This document shows, piece after piece, positions 1-6,961 of a stretch of DNA of 15,702 nucleotides. Source of the stretch: Trueperaceae bacterium. GTDB lineage: Bacteria > Deinococcota > Deinococci > Deinococcales > Trueperaceae. The position numbers and the translations under genes were made by a program. Positions within the stretch are counted from its first letter, which is position 1, and the number at the start of each line of letters is the position of its first letter. The notes beneath the pieces were generated by a model that saw nothing but the letters and a program-made list of their open reading frames with translations, was not told the origin of the DNA and searched no databases. The stretch is from the NCBI GenBank assembly GCA_007121175.1, contig SKMG01000051.1:1-15702 (forward strand), given 5' to 3'.

Positions 1-24
1 CTCGCAGCGGGCGGCGTCCTGAGA
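1..24. other. Left-edge sequence downstream of the ATPase gene
   Basis: These 24 bases follow the stop codon of the minus-strand ATPase gene. No ATG or GTG can be read on the minus strand here, so I cannot show the start of the next gene. In Dpp/Opp operons a second ATPase (DppF/OppF type) normally follows at this place, and it may begin just outside the window. Confidence 0.4.
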
Positions 25-1122
25 TCAGCCGACATCGTCGGCCTCCGCGACGTCGTGATGCAAGTAGCACGCGACCGGCTGGCCGCTGCCGTCGTCGACC
101 ATCGCGGGCACCGCGGTGTCGCAGGTCCCCGGCATGAAGTCGGGGCAGCGCGGGTGGAACGGGCAGCCGGGCGGACGGTGGAGCGGGTGCGGGATGCCGC
201 CGGCGATGGTGGGCAGCTGCACGCGCGCCTCGGAGTGCACGCTGGGCACGCTGTGCAGCAGCGCGCGGGTGTACGGATGGCGCGGCGCATGGAAGATCGC
301 GCGTACCGGGCCCTGCTCCATCACCCTCCCTAAGTACATGACCACCACGTGGTCGGCGAGCTGCGCGATGACACCTAAGTCGTGCGTGATGAACACGATG
401 GCCGAGCCGTGCTCCTGCTGCAAGACCCGCAGCAGCTGCAGCACCTGCGCCTGCGTGGTCACGTCGATCGCGGTGGTGGGTTCGTCCGCGACCAGGATCG
501 AGGGGCTGCACGAGAGCGCCATGGCGATGATCGCGCGCTGCCGCAGGCCTCCTGAGAGCTGCCAGGAGTAGGCCTGGAAGCGCTGCTCCGGGCTCGGCAT
601 GCCGACCTCGCGAAGCTTCTCTACTGCACGCCTGCGCGCTGCGGCCGTCGGCATCGGGTCGTGCAGCTGAATCGCCTCCACGATCTGGTCGCCGATGGTG
701 TGCAGCGGGCTGAACGACGCCATCGGCTCTTGCGGGATCAGCGCGATGTCGCCGCCGCGGATCATCCGAATGCGCCGGCCGAGCGGCGGTAGCTTGGCGA
801 GGTCGAGCTCGAGTCCCGGATGCGTGCCGTCCCGGCTGGGGCGCCGGTACACGATCTCGCCGGCCACGATCCTGCCAGGCCGCTGGATCAGGCGCAGCAC
901 CGACTTCATCGCCACGCTCTTGCCGCAGCCGCTCTCGCCGACGATGCCGACGACCTCGCCGGCGTGGACGTCGAAGCTGACCCCGTCGACCGCGCGCACC
1001 GTGCCCTCGTCCATGACGAAGTGGGTCTTCAGGCCGCGCACCGACAGGATAGGCTCGCCGAAGTCCGCCCTCGGGCGGACCGCGAACGGCTGGGGCTCAG
1101 GAGCTGTATGGGTCTGCTGCAT
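25..1122 (-). CDS. Dpp/Opp-type ABC transporter ATP-binding protein (DppD-like)
   Basis: Cytoplasmic ATPase that powers import through the two permeases encoded just upstream. The 365-residue protein has the full ABC domain: Walker A GESGCGKS at residues 62-69, Q-loop around IPQEP at 129-133, signature LSGGLRQR at 189-196 (Leu where Met is more usual), Walker B ILVADEP at 209-215 and the switch His near 247. The C-terminus carries the Cys-containing Oligo_HPY-type segment (CPFHPRCPDF, then a later CDT and ACY) typical of DppD/OppD and absent from most other ABC ATPases. A stretch at about 92-120 lengthens the region before the Q-loop slightly. It overlaps the end of the preceding permease gene by 26 bases, which indicates one transcript. 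Only one ATPase is visible; the partner DppF-like subunit would lie left of the window. The annotation 'peptide' is a family name only; context points to oligosaccharide or uronide import. Confidence 0.93.
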   Translation of the reverse strand: MQQTHTAPEPQPFAVRPRADFGEPILSVRGLKTHFVMDEGTVRAVDGVSFDVHAGEVVGIVGESGCGKSVAMKSVLRLIQRPGRIVAGEIVYRRPSRDGTHPGLELDLAKLPPLGRRIRMIRGGDIALIPQEPMASFSPLHTIGDQIVEAIQLHDPMPTAAARRRAVEKLREVGMPSPEQRFQAYSWQLSGGLRQRAIIAMALSCSPSILVADEPTTAIDVTTQAQVLQLLRVLQQEHGSAIVFITHDLGVIAQLADHVVVMYLGRVMEQGPVRAIFHAPRHPYTRALLHSVPSVHSEARVQLPTIAGGIPHPLHRPPGCPFHPRCPDFMPGTCDTAVPAMVDDGSGQPVACYLHHDVAEADDVG

Positions 1123-2239
1123 CGCGAAGGCCGTCTCCGAGGATGTTGAGTCCGAGCACCGTGATGATCACGAACAGCCCTGGGATCAGCAGCCACGGCG
1201 CGTTGACCACCGACTGGAGGTTCTGCGCCTCCTGGAGCAACACGCCCCACGAGATCGCGGGCGGGCGCAGTCCGAGTCCGAGGAAGCTGAGGAAGGTCTC
1301 GTTGAGGATCATCAGCGGGATCGCCAGCGTCACCGCGGCGATGATGTGGGAGGTGAACGAGGGCACCATGTGCGAGAAGATCACCCGTGCCTGGCTGGCG
1401 CCCACCAGCCGCGCGGCGACCACGAAGTCCTCCTCGCGCAGCGACAGGAAGCGGCCGCGGACCTCGCGCGCCAGGCGCGTCCAGCCGAGCAGCGCGAGGA
1501 TGACGGTGATGGCGAAGTAGACCCAGGTGACCGGCCAGGTGCGTGGTAGCGCCGCTGAGAGCGCCAGCCAGATCGGTATCGGCGGCAGCGCCTGCAGCAG
1601 CTCGATGAGGCGCTGGATCACGTTGTCCACCAGCCCGCCGTAGTAGCCCGAGATGCCGCCCAGCAAGATCCCCAGCACCGTGCTGATCGCGACCGCCACC
1701 AAACCGATCGAGAGCGAGATCCGCGTGCCGTACATCAGCCTCGACCATTGGTCACGCCCGAGCCGGTCGGTGCCGAGCAGGTGGGGGATCGTACCCGGCG
1801 AAGCGTCGGCGAAGCCGATCAGGTGGACGTCGGTCTGGAACAGCCCGAGGAGCCGATAGTCGTAGCCCCGCACGAAGAACCGCAACGGATAGCGCAGCTC
1901 CGGGTCGTCGGCCCACTCCATGCGCAGCGTGCGCGGATCGCGCTGGCCCTGGACTCCATAGACGAACGGCCAGGTCAGACGCCCCTCGTGCGTCAGCTGC
2001 AGGGTCTGGGGCGGGATGTAGGCCCGCCGCGCGCTGGTCGCGAAGGGGTCCTGGGTGGCGAAGAACTCCGGCATGGCCGCGATCAGGCAGATGAACCCGA
2101 CGATCCAGAGGAAGGCGACCGCTAACTTGTGCTTGCGGAACCGCCACCACGTCATCTTCCAGGCCGGGGCGACGTAGACGGCGCTGCCCGCGTCGCCCTC
2201 AGCTCGAGGCGCGCCCTTGGCAGGAGGCGTGACGATCAT
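1097..2239 (-). CDS. Dpp/Opp-type ABC transporter permease (DppC-like)
   Basis: Inner-membrane permease subunit, 380 residues, with one N-terminal membrane segment at about 39-57 and the BPD_transp_1 core from about 155 onward. The family hallmark LGTDRLGRDQWSRLMYGTR at 155-173 is present, as is the EAA-type cytoplasmic loop (EDFVVAARLVGAS, 270-282) that docks on the ATPase. The C-terminus ends GDGLRDAADP, as in most DppC proteins. Between the first membrane segment and the LGTD motif lies a hydrophilic stretch of about 95 residues (60-154), clearly longer than in E. coli DppC (about 300 residues in all); it would face outward and could contact the binding protein. The ATG start overlaps the stop of the upstream permease as TGATG, so translation is probably coupled. 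Confidence 0.93.
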   Translation of the reverse strand: MIVTPPAKGAPRAEGDAGSAVYVAPAWKMTWWRFRKHKLAVAFLWIVGFICLIAAMPEFFATQDPFATSARRAYIPPQTLQLTHEGRLTWPFVYGVQGQRDPRTLRMEWADDPELRYPLRFFVRGYDYRLLGLFQTDVHLIGFADASPGTIPHLLGTDRLGRDQWSRLMYGTRISLSIGLVAVAISTVLGILLGGISGYYGGLVDNVIQRLIELLQALPPIPIWLALSAALPRTWPVTWVYFAITVILALLGWTRLAREVRGRFLSLREEDFVVAARLVGASQARVIFSHMVPSFTSHIIAAVTLAIPLMILNETFLSFLGLGLRPPAISWGVLLQEAQNLQSVVNAPWLLIPGLFVIITVLGLNILGDGLRDAADPYSS

Positions 2240-3228
2240 CAGCTACCTTCCATTCGGATGCGCGGGTCGAGCACGGCGAGCAGGATGTCGGAGAGCAGCG
2301 TGCCGATCACGGTGAGGATGCAGAAGATCAGGATGATGGTGCCGGCGAGGTACATGTCCTGGCCGATCAGCGCCCGCAGCAGCAGCGGTCCGATGGTCGG
2401 CAGGCTCATCACCACCGACACCACCAGGCCGCCCGAGAGCAGCTGCGGCACGTACCAGCCGAGGGTACTCACCACCGGCGCGATCGCCACCCGCGTGGGG
2501 TACTTCAGCACGAGCTTCCACTCCGGTAGGCCCTTGGCACGGGCCATCTCGGAGTACGGCTTGCTGAGCTCGTCGAGCAGGTTGGCGCGCACCACGCGCG
2601 CGATCTGGGCCGTGCCGGCCACCCCGAGCACGATCATGGGCAGCCACAGGTGCTGCAGCAGGTTGACGAACCGCCCCCAACTCCACGGGGCCTGGGCGTA
2701 CTCGGGTGAGAAGAGGCCGGTCACGGTCATGCCGAATCGGTCGAACGCGATCCACATCAGCACCAGCGCCAGCAGGAAGTTGGGCGTGGCCAGGCCGATG
2801 TAGTTGAGCACCGTGAAGACGTAGTCGAGCAGCGAGTACTGGCGGGTGGCGGAGATGATCCCGATCGGGATCGCCACCGCCCAGGTGAAGATCAGCGAGG
2901 CGGTGGTGAGCGCCAGCGTGAGCAGCAGGCGCTCACCGATGAGGTCGATGTTCGCCCTGCGCCACTCGAGCGACACGCCCAGGTCGCCTTGTAGCAGATT
3001 CCCCACCCACACGAGATACTGCACGTAGATCGGCTGGTCCAGCCCGTACTGGCGCCGCAGCGCGTCGATCTGCGCCTGATCGATGGTGGTCCCCCCCTGG
3101 GCGAGCTCGGCGATGTAGCTCGTCAGGAAGTCGCCGGGTGGGGCCTGGATCAACACGAACGAGATGATCGAGAAGATAAGCAGCAAGAACGGGATGATCA
3201 GCAGGCGCTTGAGTATGAACCAGTGCAT
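2239..3228 (-). CDS. Dpp/Opp-type ABC transporter permease (DppB-like)
   Basis: Inner-membrane permease subunit, 329 residues, partner of the DppC-like protein. The N-terminus is a membrane segment at about 9-28, followed by an outward-facing domain containing YGLDQPIYVQY (61-71), GDLGVSL (81-87) and the typical permease core with several hydrophobic helices from about 100 to the end. The EAA loop EMARAKGLPEWKLVLKYP (227-244) is the ATPase contact. The protein ends with LLAVLDPRIRMEGS, a normal DppB terminus (DPRIR). The start ATG is preceded by AGGAG five bases upstream on the minus strand. The gap of 162 bases to the solute-binding protein gene holds a strong hairpin but no clear separate promoter, so I read it as part of the same operon. 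Confidence 0.93.
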   Translation of the reverse strand: MHWFILKRLLIIPFLLLIFSIISFVLIQAPPGDFLTSYIAELAQGGTTIDQAQIDALRRQYGLDQPIYVQYLVWVGNLLQGDLGVSLEWRRANIDLIGERLLLTLALTTASLIFTWAVAIPIGIISATRQYSLLDYVFTVLNYIGLATPNFLLALVLMWIAFDRFGMTVTGLFSPEYAQAPWSWGRFVNLLQHLWLPMIVLGVAGTAQIARVVRANLLDELSKPYSEMARAKGLPEWKLVLKYPTRVAIAPVVSTLGWYVPQLLSGGLVVSVVMSLPTIGPLLLRALIGQDMYLAGTIILIFCILTVIGTLLSDILLAVLDPRIRMEGS

Positions 3229-3248
3229 CTAGGCTCCTGGCGGAAGCT

Positions 3249-3282
3249 GCGTGCCCGTCGGCCGCCTCGCCGGCGGGCACGC
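3249..3282 (-). promoter_or_regulatory. Intercistronic hairpin between binding-protein and permease genes
   Basis: On the plus strand 3249-3262 pairs with 3269-3282 around a six-base loop (CGCCTC): GCGTGCCCGTCGGC with GCCGGCGGGCACGC, 14 pairs including one G-T pair. In the minus-strand transcript that one position becomes an A-C mismatch. It lies 108 bases past the stop of the binding-protein gene and 21 bases before the permease start, outside both. There is no T-tract, so it is less likely a complete terminator than a 3'-end stabiliser or partial attenuator. Such hairpins are known in other transport operons to keep binding-protein mRNA more abundant than permease mRNA. The function here is inferred. 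Confidence 0.6.
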
Positions 3283-3390
3283 GTGCCGCAGCGCACTGCG
3301 GCTTCGGGGTCTTCAGGCGGGGGGCGCCCGGTGAACGCGCCTCGAGCGTGTCGCACCGGACGCCCTGCTGGATCAGCTACGACGACCGCT

Positions 3391-5331
3391 CTAGGGCCGG
3401 TCGAACCACCACTGCTCGGGCTGCGCGTTGCCCGGCGTGCGCAGCGGCCAGTCGTTCGCCACGACGTCGGGGACGTTACGCAGGTGCTCGTTGACCACCA
3501 CCACACCCTGGACCATGGGGGTGAGGCCGACGGTGCCGATCGAGAACAGCTCGTGCGAGGTGAGCTCGAAGAGCTCCTGCGCCAACTCGATCTGCTCCTC
3601 GACGCCGACGGTCTTCGCCTCCTCGATGATCTCGACGATCCGGGCGATGCTCTCGGTGGGCTCGCGGCCGCGCTCGCCATCGGAGCGGTACCAGGTCCGG
3701 CTCTCCACCGCGAAGATGGTGGCCGGCTGGCTGCGCGGGTCGACCTTGGGGTTCCCGGTGAACGGGAACGCGGTGGTGTCCTCGTTCCAGATCTCGATCA
3801 TCAGCTCGTTGCTGTCGCGCATGGTGAAGTGCGCCGTGCGCTCACGAACCTGCACGTCGGTGGCGACGCCGAGACGCTCCCAATCGGCGGCCACGAGCTG
3901 CGCCACGTCCGGCCAGGGGCCGAACGCCGGGACCACGGAGATCTCGAGGCGCAGCGGGCGTCCGCTGGGCAGCGTGCGGCGGCCGCCGGCGCCGCGCTCG
4001 AGGCCGAGGTCGTCGAGCAGCGCGTTGGCGGTCTCTGGATCGAACTCGGTGTAGGCGAACGCGGCCTCGTCGCCCGGGTAGTACGGGTGCCAGGGGGCCG
4101 GCACCGGCTGGCGGATCTCGCCCAGGCCGAGGAAGGCCGACTCGCGGATCTCCTCGCGGTCGATGCCGATCGACAGCGCGACGCGGAAGTCGCGGGTGGC
4201 GAGCAGCTCGCCGAGCTCCTCGTCGAGCAGGTACTCCTGGTTGATCCAGATCGCCGCGTCGCTGCCGCCGAAGGTCGGCCAGGTGACGACCCGGTAGCCC
4301 GAGCGCTCGGCGTTCTCGATCAGCACCGGGTAGTTGGGCATCTGGATGTGGCGCGCTTGCATGTCGAACTCGCCCGCGACGGCCGCGAAGTTCAGCGCCT
4401 CGACGTCGGCGAAGAAGCGGAACTGCACCTCGTCGATGTAGGGCAGCTGGTTGCCTTCCGGGTCGACGCCGATGAAGTACGGGTTGCGCCGCAGCGTGAA
4501 GATCGCGTCCGAGGCGGTCGAGTTGTGTGGGACCCAAGCGGCCATGGTGGGCCGGTCGGGGTTGTCCGCCGACACCGCGCGGGCCATGAACAGCTGCGTC
4601 CAGTCCGTCAGTCCGGCGGCGCGCAGCTCGCTCTGCAGCTCCGCTTCGGACACGTGATCGGGGTGGAACTGCTGGAGGTAGTGCCCGGGGAGGAACGCCG
4701 CGAGCGTGCGGTCGCCCTCGTCGCGGAAGGTCATCTCGGTCAGGAAGAGGGTGTTGGGGAAGTCGAAGCGGTAGCGCACCGTGTAGTCGTCGACTCGCTC
4801 GACCGTGACCGGCGAGCCGTCACGGTTCTGGACCCAGGACGGCACCGAGGGCGTGAGATCCTCGTTCAGGATGACGCTCTCGTACCAGAACATCAGCGCG
4901 TCGGCGTCGAACGGCTCCCCGTCGGACCACTTCGCGCCGGGCCGCAGATGCAGCGTCCATTCGTGGAAGTCCTCCGAAGGCTCCCAGGACGAGACGAGGC
5001 GCGGGATGATCTCGCCGCCGTCGGTGCTGAAGCGCACCAGGCTGTCGTAGATCACCCGGTAGTAGTTGTTGGCGTCGGCGGGACCGGTGAAGGCGCGCCG
5101 CCACACGCCGCCGTAGCGGCCGATCTCTTCTTCGACCTCGATGACGAGCGGTTCGTCGGGGAGGCGCTCCTCGACCGGCGGCAGTTCGCCGGCCGCAACG
5201 AGATCGGCGAGCATCGGGGCCTCGTTGTAGGGCTGGGCGAGCGCCAGGCCCCACACGAGCGCCAGGGCGAGCGCTGCGAGTGCTGCGCTGCGCCATCGGC
5301 GCGGCTTGTCTGACCTCGAAACCTGTACCAT
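3391..5331 (-). CDS. Family-5 extracellular solute-binding protein (SBP_bac_5)
   Basis: Exported ligand-binding subunit of the Dpp-type importer, 646 residues, within the usual range for large family-5 proteins. The N-terminus has a basic stretch (KPRRWR, 9-14), a hydrophobic core at about 17-30 and a likely signal-peptidase site after ALA at about residue 32; no lipobox Cys is seen. The mature part shows the family pattern: GRYGGVWRRAF (71-81), YDSLVRF with GGEIIPRLVSSWEPS (about 95-119), WTLHLRPGAKWSDGEPF (125-141) and a long C-terminal lobe. The ATG start is supported by AAAGGAG five bases upstream. It is the first gene of the transporter operon and has its own promoter and candidate LacI operator. 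Family-5 proteins are often called peptide-binding, but several bind oligosaccharides; the shared operator and the uronate genes make a uronide or oligouronide ligand likely. Ligand identity is inference. Confidence 0.92.
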   Translation of the reverse strand: MVQVSRSDKPRRWRSAALAALALALVWGLALAQPYNEAPMLADLVAAGELPPVEERLPDEPLVIEVEEEIGRYGGVWRRAFTGPADANNYYRVIYDSLVRFSTDGGEIIPRLVSSWEPSEDFHEWTLHLRPGAKWSDGEPFDADALMFWYESVILNEDLTPSVPSWVQNRDGSPVTVERVDDYTVRYRFDFPNTLFLTEMTFRDEGDRTLAAFLPGHYLQQFHPDHVSEAELQSELRAAGLTDWTQLFMARAVSADNPDRPTMAAWVPHNSTASDAIFTLRRNPYFIGVDPEGNQLPYIDEVQFRFFADVEALNFAAVAGEFDMQARHIQMPNYPVLIENAERSGYRVVTWPTFGGSDAAIWINQEYLLDEELGELLATRDFRVALSIGIDREEIRESAFLGLGEIRQPVPAPWHPYYPGDEAAFAYTEFDPETANALLDDLGLERGAGGRRTLPSGRPLRLEISVVPAFGPWPDVAQLVAADWERLGVATDVQVRERTAHFTMRDSNELMIEIWNEDTTAFPFTGNPKVDPRSQPATIFAVESRTWYRSDGERGREPTESIARIVEIIEEAKTVGVEEQIELAQELFELTSHELFSIGTVGLTPMVQGVVVVNEHLRNVPDVVANDWPLRTPGNAQPEQWWFDRP

Positions 5332-5368
5332 GCGGGCTCCTTTCGGGAGTGAGGCGGCGACCGCGCGG

Positions 5369-5389
5369 GCGCCGGGGCGGTGCCGGCGC
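5369..5389 (-). promoter_or_regulatory. Hairpin in the 5' leader of the binding-protein gene
   Basis: GCGCCGG (5369-5375) and CCGGCGC (5383-5389) form a perfect seven-pair stem around a seven-base loop. It would lie in the roughly 167-base leader of the binding-protein mRNA, 25 bases upstream of its AAAGGAG ribosome site. It could shape or stabilise the leader, but no known riboswitch is recognised. Confidence 0.4.
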
Positions 5390-5473
5390 TAGCCGCCGGG
5401 CCCCCTGCGCTCCCCATCACATCTACCGACTCGATCGCTCCGACACGGGCCGGCCGGCTCACCGGTCCGGCTG

Positions 5474-5488
5474 CGTTACCGATAACGA
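5474..5488 (-). promoter_or_regulatory. Candidate LacI-family operator of the transporter operon
   Basis: Read on the minus strand this is TCGTTATCGGTAACG. The inner 14 bases, CGTTATCGGTAACG, are a near-perfect palindrome (6 of 7 pairs, with a central CG as LacI-family operators usually have). It starts 16 bases downstream of the -10 box, in the initially transcribed region where a repressor would block transcription. The same word TCGTTATCG followed by TA-C occurs downstream of the lacI promoter in the same orientation (8115-8128). Binding by the regulator encoded at 8159-9211 is inferred. Confidence 0.7.
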
Positions 5489-5504
5489 TATCCCGTTGCT
5501 GCGG

Positions 5505-5534
5505 AAGTTAGCACGCTCCCGAGGCGGGGGTCAA
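5505..5534 (-). promoter_or_regulatory. Promoter of the solute-binding protein / transporter operon
   Basis: On the minus strand: -35 TTGACC (5534-5529), an 18-base spacer, and -10 TAACTT (5510-5505) preceded by TGC, an extended -10 signature. The transcription start would be near 5498, giving a leader of about 167 bases before the ATG at 5331. The candidate operator lies directly downstream. The -10 box matches TATAAT only at T, A and final T, but the near-consensus -35, the TGn element and the operator position support it. Confidence 0.6.
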
Positions 5535-5606
5535 GGTCGCCGGCGCCGGCTGCGCGGCATCGAGAGCGCCGCCGGCCCATCCGAGCGGAGCCGCTACGGG
5601 CGCCCT
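5535..5606. other. Spacer after the AGE-family gene with GC-rich palindromes
   Basis: Between the AGE-family stop and the transporter promoter there are short symmetric elements: GCCGGCGCCGGC (5539-5550, perfect 12-base palindrome), AGCGGAGCCGCT (5584-5595, imperfect) and GGGCGCCC (5598-5605) beside the stop codon. None has a following T-tract on the minus strand, so I cannot call a factor-independent terminator. Read-through from the AGE-family gene into the transporter operon is possible. Confidence 0.35.
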
Positions 5607-6881
5607 TCAGGCCGCCACCGTACGCACCTCGACCCCCTCGACGAGCAGTTCCACGAGCAGCAGCAGGTTGCGCGTCAGGTGGTAGGGGTCCTTGACCGGC
5701 AGCCCCACGACCTTGTCGAGCGGTCGGCCCTGCCGGTCGCGGATCTGGATCCACTCGCCCACCTGCGGGTCGGGATGCGGAAAGGTCGCGAACGCGTAGT
5801 CGTGCACGACGTGGTGCAGCTCGCGCAGGGCTGCCGATCCGGTGACCGCTTCGCCCAGCGCGCAGGCGTAGATCGCCTCCGAGTGGGGCCACCAGATCTT
5901 CGTGTCCCAGGTGTCTCTGATGAGCCGTTCGAAGGGACCGTCGGCCGGCCCTGACGGCTCTGGCCCGCCCGGCACGACGTAGCGGAACAGCCCGCCGTGC
6001 TCCGGATCCCAGCCGGCGCGGAAGGAGCGCTCGATCACCTCGGCCGCGGTCGCGACCGCATCGGTTCGTCCGTGCCGCACGGCCTGCTCCATGACGAACC
6101 ACATCGACTCGATGGCGTGCCCGGGCGTCACGTGCCGCGTGAGCAGCGTCTCTCCCCTGCCCTCGCAGACGACCTCCTGGACCAGGCCGTCGGGGCGCAC
6201 GAAGCGTGTGAGGATGGCGTCCATGTCGGCCAGCCCATCGCTGGCGAGCTCGCCCGAGCGCGGATGACCGACCGCCAGCAGTGCCCGCTCGAGCTCCTGA
6301 GAGACGTTGAGCATGATCATCGGCCACGCGTGCGCGCGGCAGCCCAGCGGCAGCGGATAGGGCTCGCTGCGCACCCTGCCCTGGGCCAGCCGGGCGCGAA
6401 GGCCGTCGTACGAGGCCAGGGCGTGCTCGAGGTAGCTCCTGTCCCCCGTCGCCCGCGACACGCCGGTGAGCGCCAGGATCACGAAGCCGTCGGCGAAGAA
6501 GCTGAGGTCGTGACCCTTGCCGGGCATGAACTCCTTCTTGGTACCGTCGGCCTCGAGCAGGTACGCGACCGAGCCGTCGGGCAGGAAGGCATGGCGGAGC
6601 AGGAAGTCGGCGGTCGCGCGGGCGTGCGCGAGCAGCACGCTACCGGGCAGCGACAGCGCGCCACGCTCCGCCATGCGGGCGGCGTGCGCCATCGTCCACG
6701 CCCAGCGCGCCTGCGACCACACGAACTTGTCGTCGCTGACGCGCCGTCCGGTAACGTTGTCGAGGCAGGTGAAGACGCCGCCGCGCGTCTCGTCGGCACG
6801 CTGCAACCAGAAGGGGAGCACGGCATGCTCGAGGTGATCACGGTAGAAGGCGCCCAAGGCACTTCGTTCGAGGGGGGGCAC
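5607..6881 (-). CDS. N-acylglucosamine 2-epimerase (AGE) family sugar epimerase/isomerase
   Basis: Predicted cytoplasmic (alpha/alpha)6-barrel enzyme, 424 residues, the usual length for the AGE superfamily, whose members are N-acylglucosamine or cellobiose 2-epimerases and aldose-ketose isomerases. Visible family motifs are FWLQRADETRGGVFTCLD near the N-terminus (24-41), WSQARWAW (55-62), GKGHDLSFFADGF (121-133), TPGHAIES (252-259, with a likely catalytic His), DTKIWWPHSEA (326-336) and KDPYHLTRNLL (397-407), the last matching the C-terminal His region of the fold. The start is GTG with GGAGG five bases upstream on the minus strand. It is divergent from uxuA across 80 bases and lies upstream of the transporter genes on the same strand, so it probably acts on sugars released from imported uronide oligosaccharides. 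Exact substrate cannot be read from sequence; a mannose/glucose-type isomerase or disaccharide epimerase are both open. Confidence 0.85.
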   Translation of the reverse strand: MPPLERSALGAFYRDHLEHAVLPFWLQRADETRGGVFTCLDNVTGRRVSDDKFVWSQARWAWTMAHAARMAERGALSLPGSVLLAHARATADFLLRHAFLPDGSVAYLLEADGTKKEFMPGKGHDLSFFADGFVILALTGVSRATGDRSYLEHALASYDGLRARLAQGRVRSEPYPLPLGCRAHAWPMIMLNVSQELERALLAVGHPRSGELASDGLADMDAILTRFVRPDGLVQEVVCEGRGETLLTRHVTPGHAIESMWFVMEQAVRHGRTDAVATAAEVIERSFRAGWDPEHGGLFRYVVPGGPEPSGPADGPFERLIRDTWDTKIWWPHSEAIYACALGEAVTGSAALRELHHVVHDYAFATFPHPDPQVGEWIQIRDRQGRPLDKVVGLPVKDPYHLTRNLLLLVELLVEGVEVRTVAA

Positions 6882-6961
6882 GGCATCCTCCAGGGAGCGC
6901 GAGCCGAGACCCGCTTTGGAGCCAGGGCGCGCGCAGAGGCGGCCGCAGAGGCGGCCGCGGC
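6882..6961. promoter_or_regulatory. Divergent intergenic region between AGE-family gene and uxuA
   Basis: This 80-base region separates two divergent genes and should carry or adjoin their control signals. I see the AGE-family ribosome site (GGAGG on the minus strand, 6887-6891) and a weak AGAGG at 6947-6951, ten bases before the uxuA ATG. No convincing -10/-35 pair and no copy of the TCGTTATCG operator are visible, so promoters may lie inside the flanking coding sequences. Confidence 0.4.
6933..6956 (+). repeat. Tandem 12-base direct repeat before uxuA
   Basis: GCAGAGGCGGCC occurs twice back to back (6933-6944 and 6945-6956), ending five bases before the uxuA start codon. Each unit contains AGAGG, so the repeat doubles the weak ribosome-binding sequence, and each unit's end plus the next base or bases form GCGGCCGC. 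Exact tandem duplication by slippage is the simplest origin. Confidence 0.8.

Noticed and set aside
3223..5313. Open frame of 696 codons on the plus strand, antisense to the binding-protein gene
   Set aside because: It mirrors the binding-protein gene in GC-rich DNA, its product is low-complexity (rich in Arg, Val, Glu, Gly) with no recognisable domain, and the minus-strand frame encodes a clear family-5 protein with signal peptide and ribosome site.
5539..5605. Palindromes after the AGE-family gene as a factor-independent terminator
   Set aside because: GC-rich symmetry is common here and no T-tract follows on the transcribed strand.
6750..6763. GGTAACGTTGTCGA inside the AGE-family gene, matching the reverse complement of the lacI operator at 11 of 14 bases
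   Set aside because: It lies in coding DNA that specifies the DNVTG segment, lacks the TCGTTATCG core and has no promoter beside it; chance similarity is likely, although a remote auxiliary site for uxuA cannot be excluded.
6931..6961. Repeat region before uxuA considered as a CRISPR or iteron array
   Set aside because: Only two contiguous 12-base units with no spacers; simple tandem duplication.
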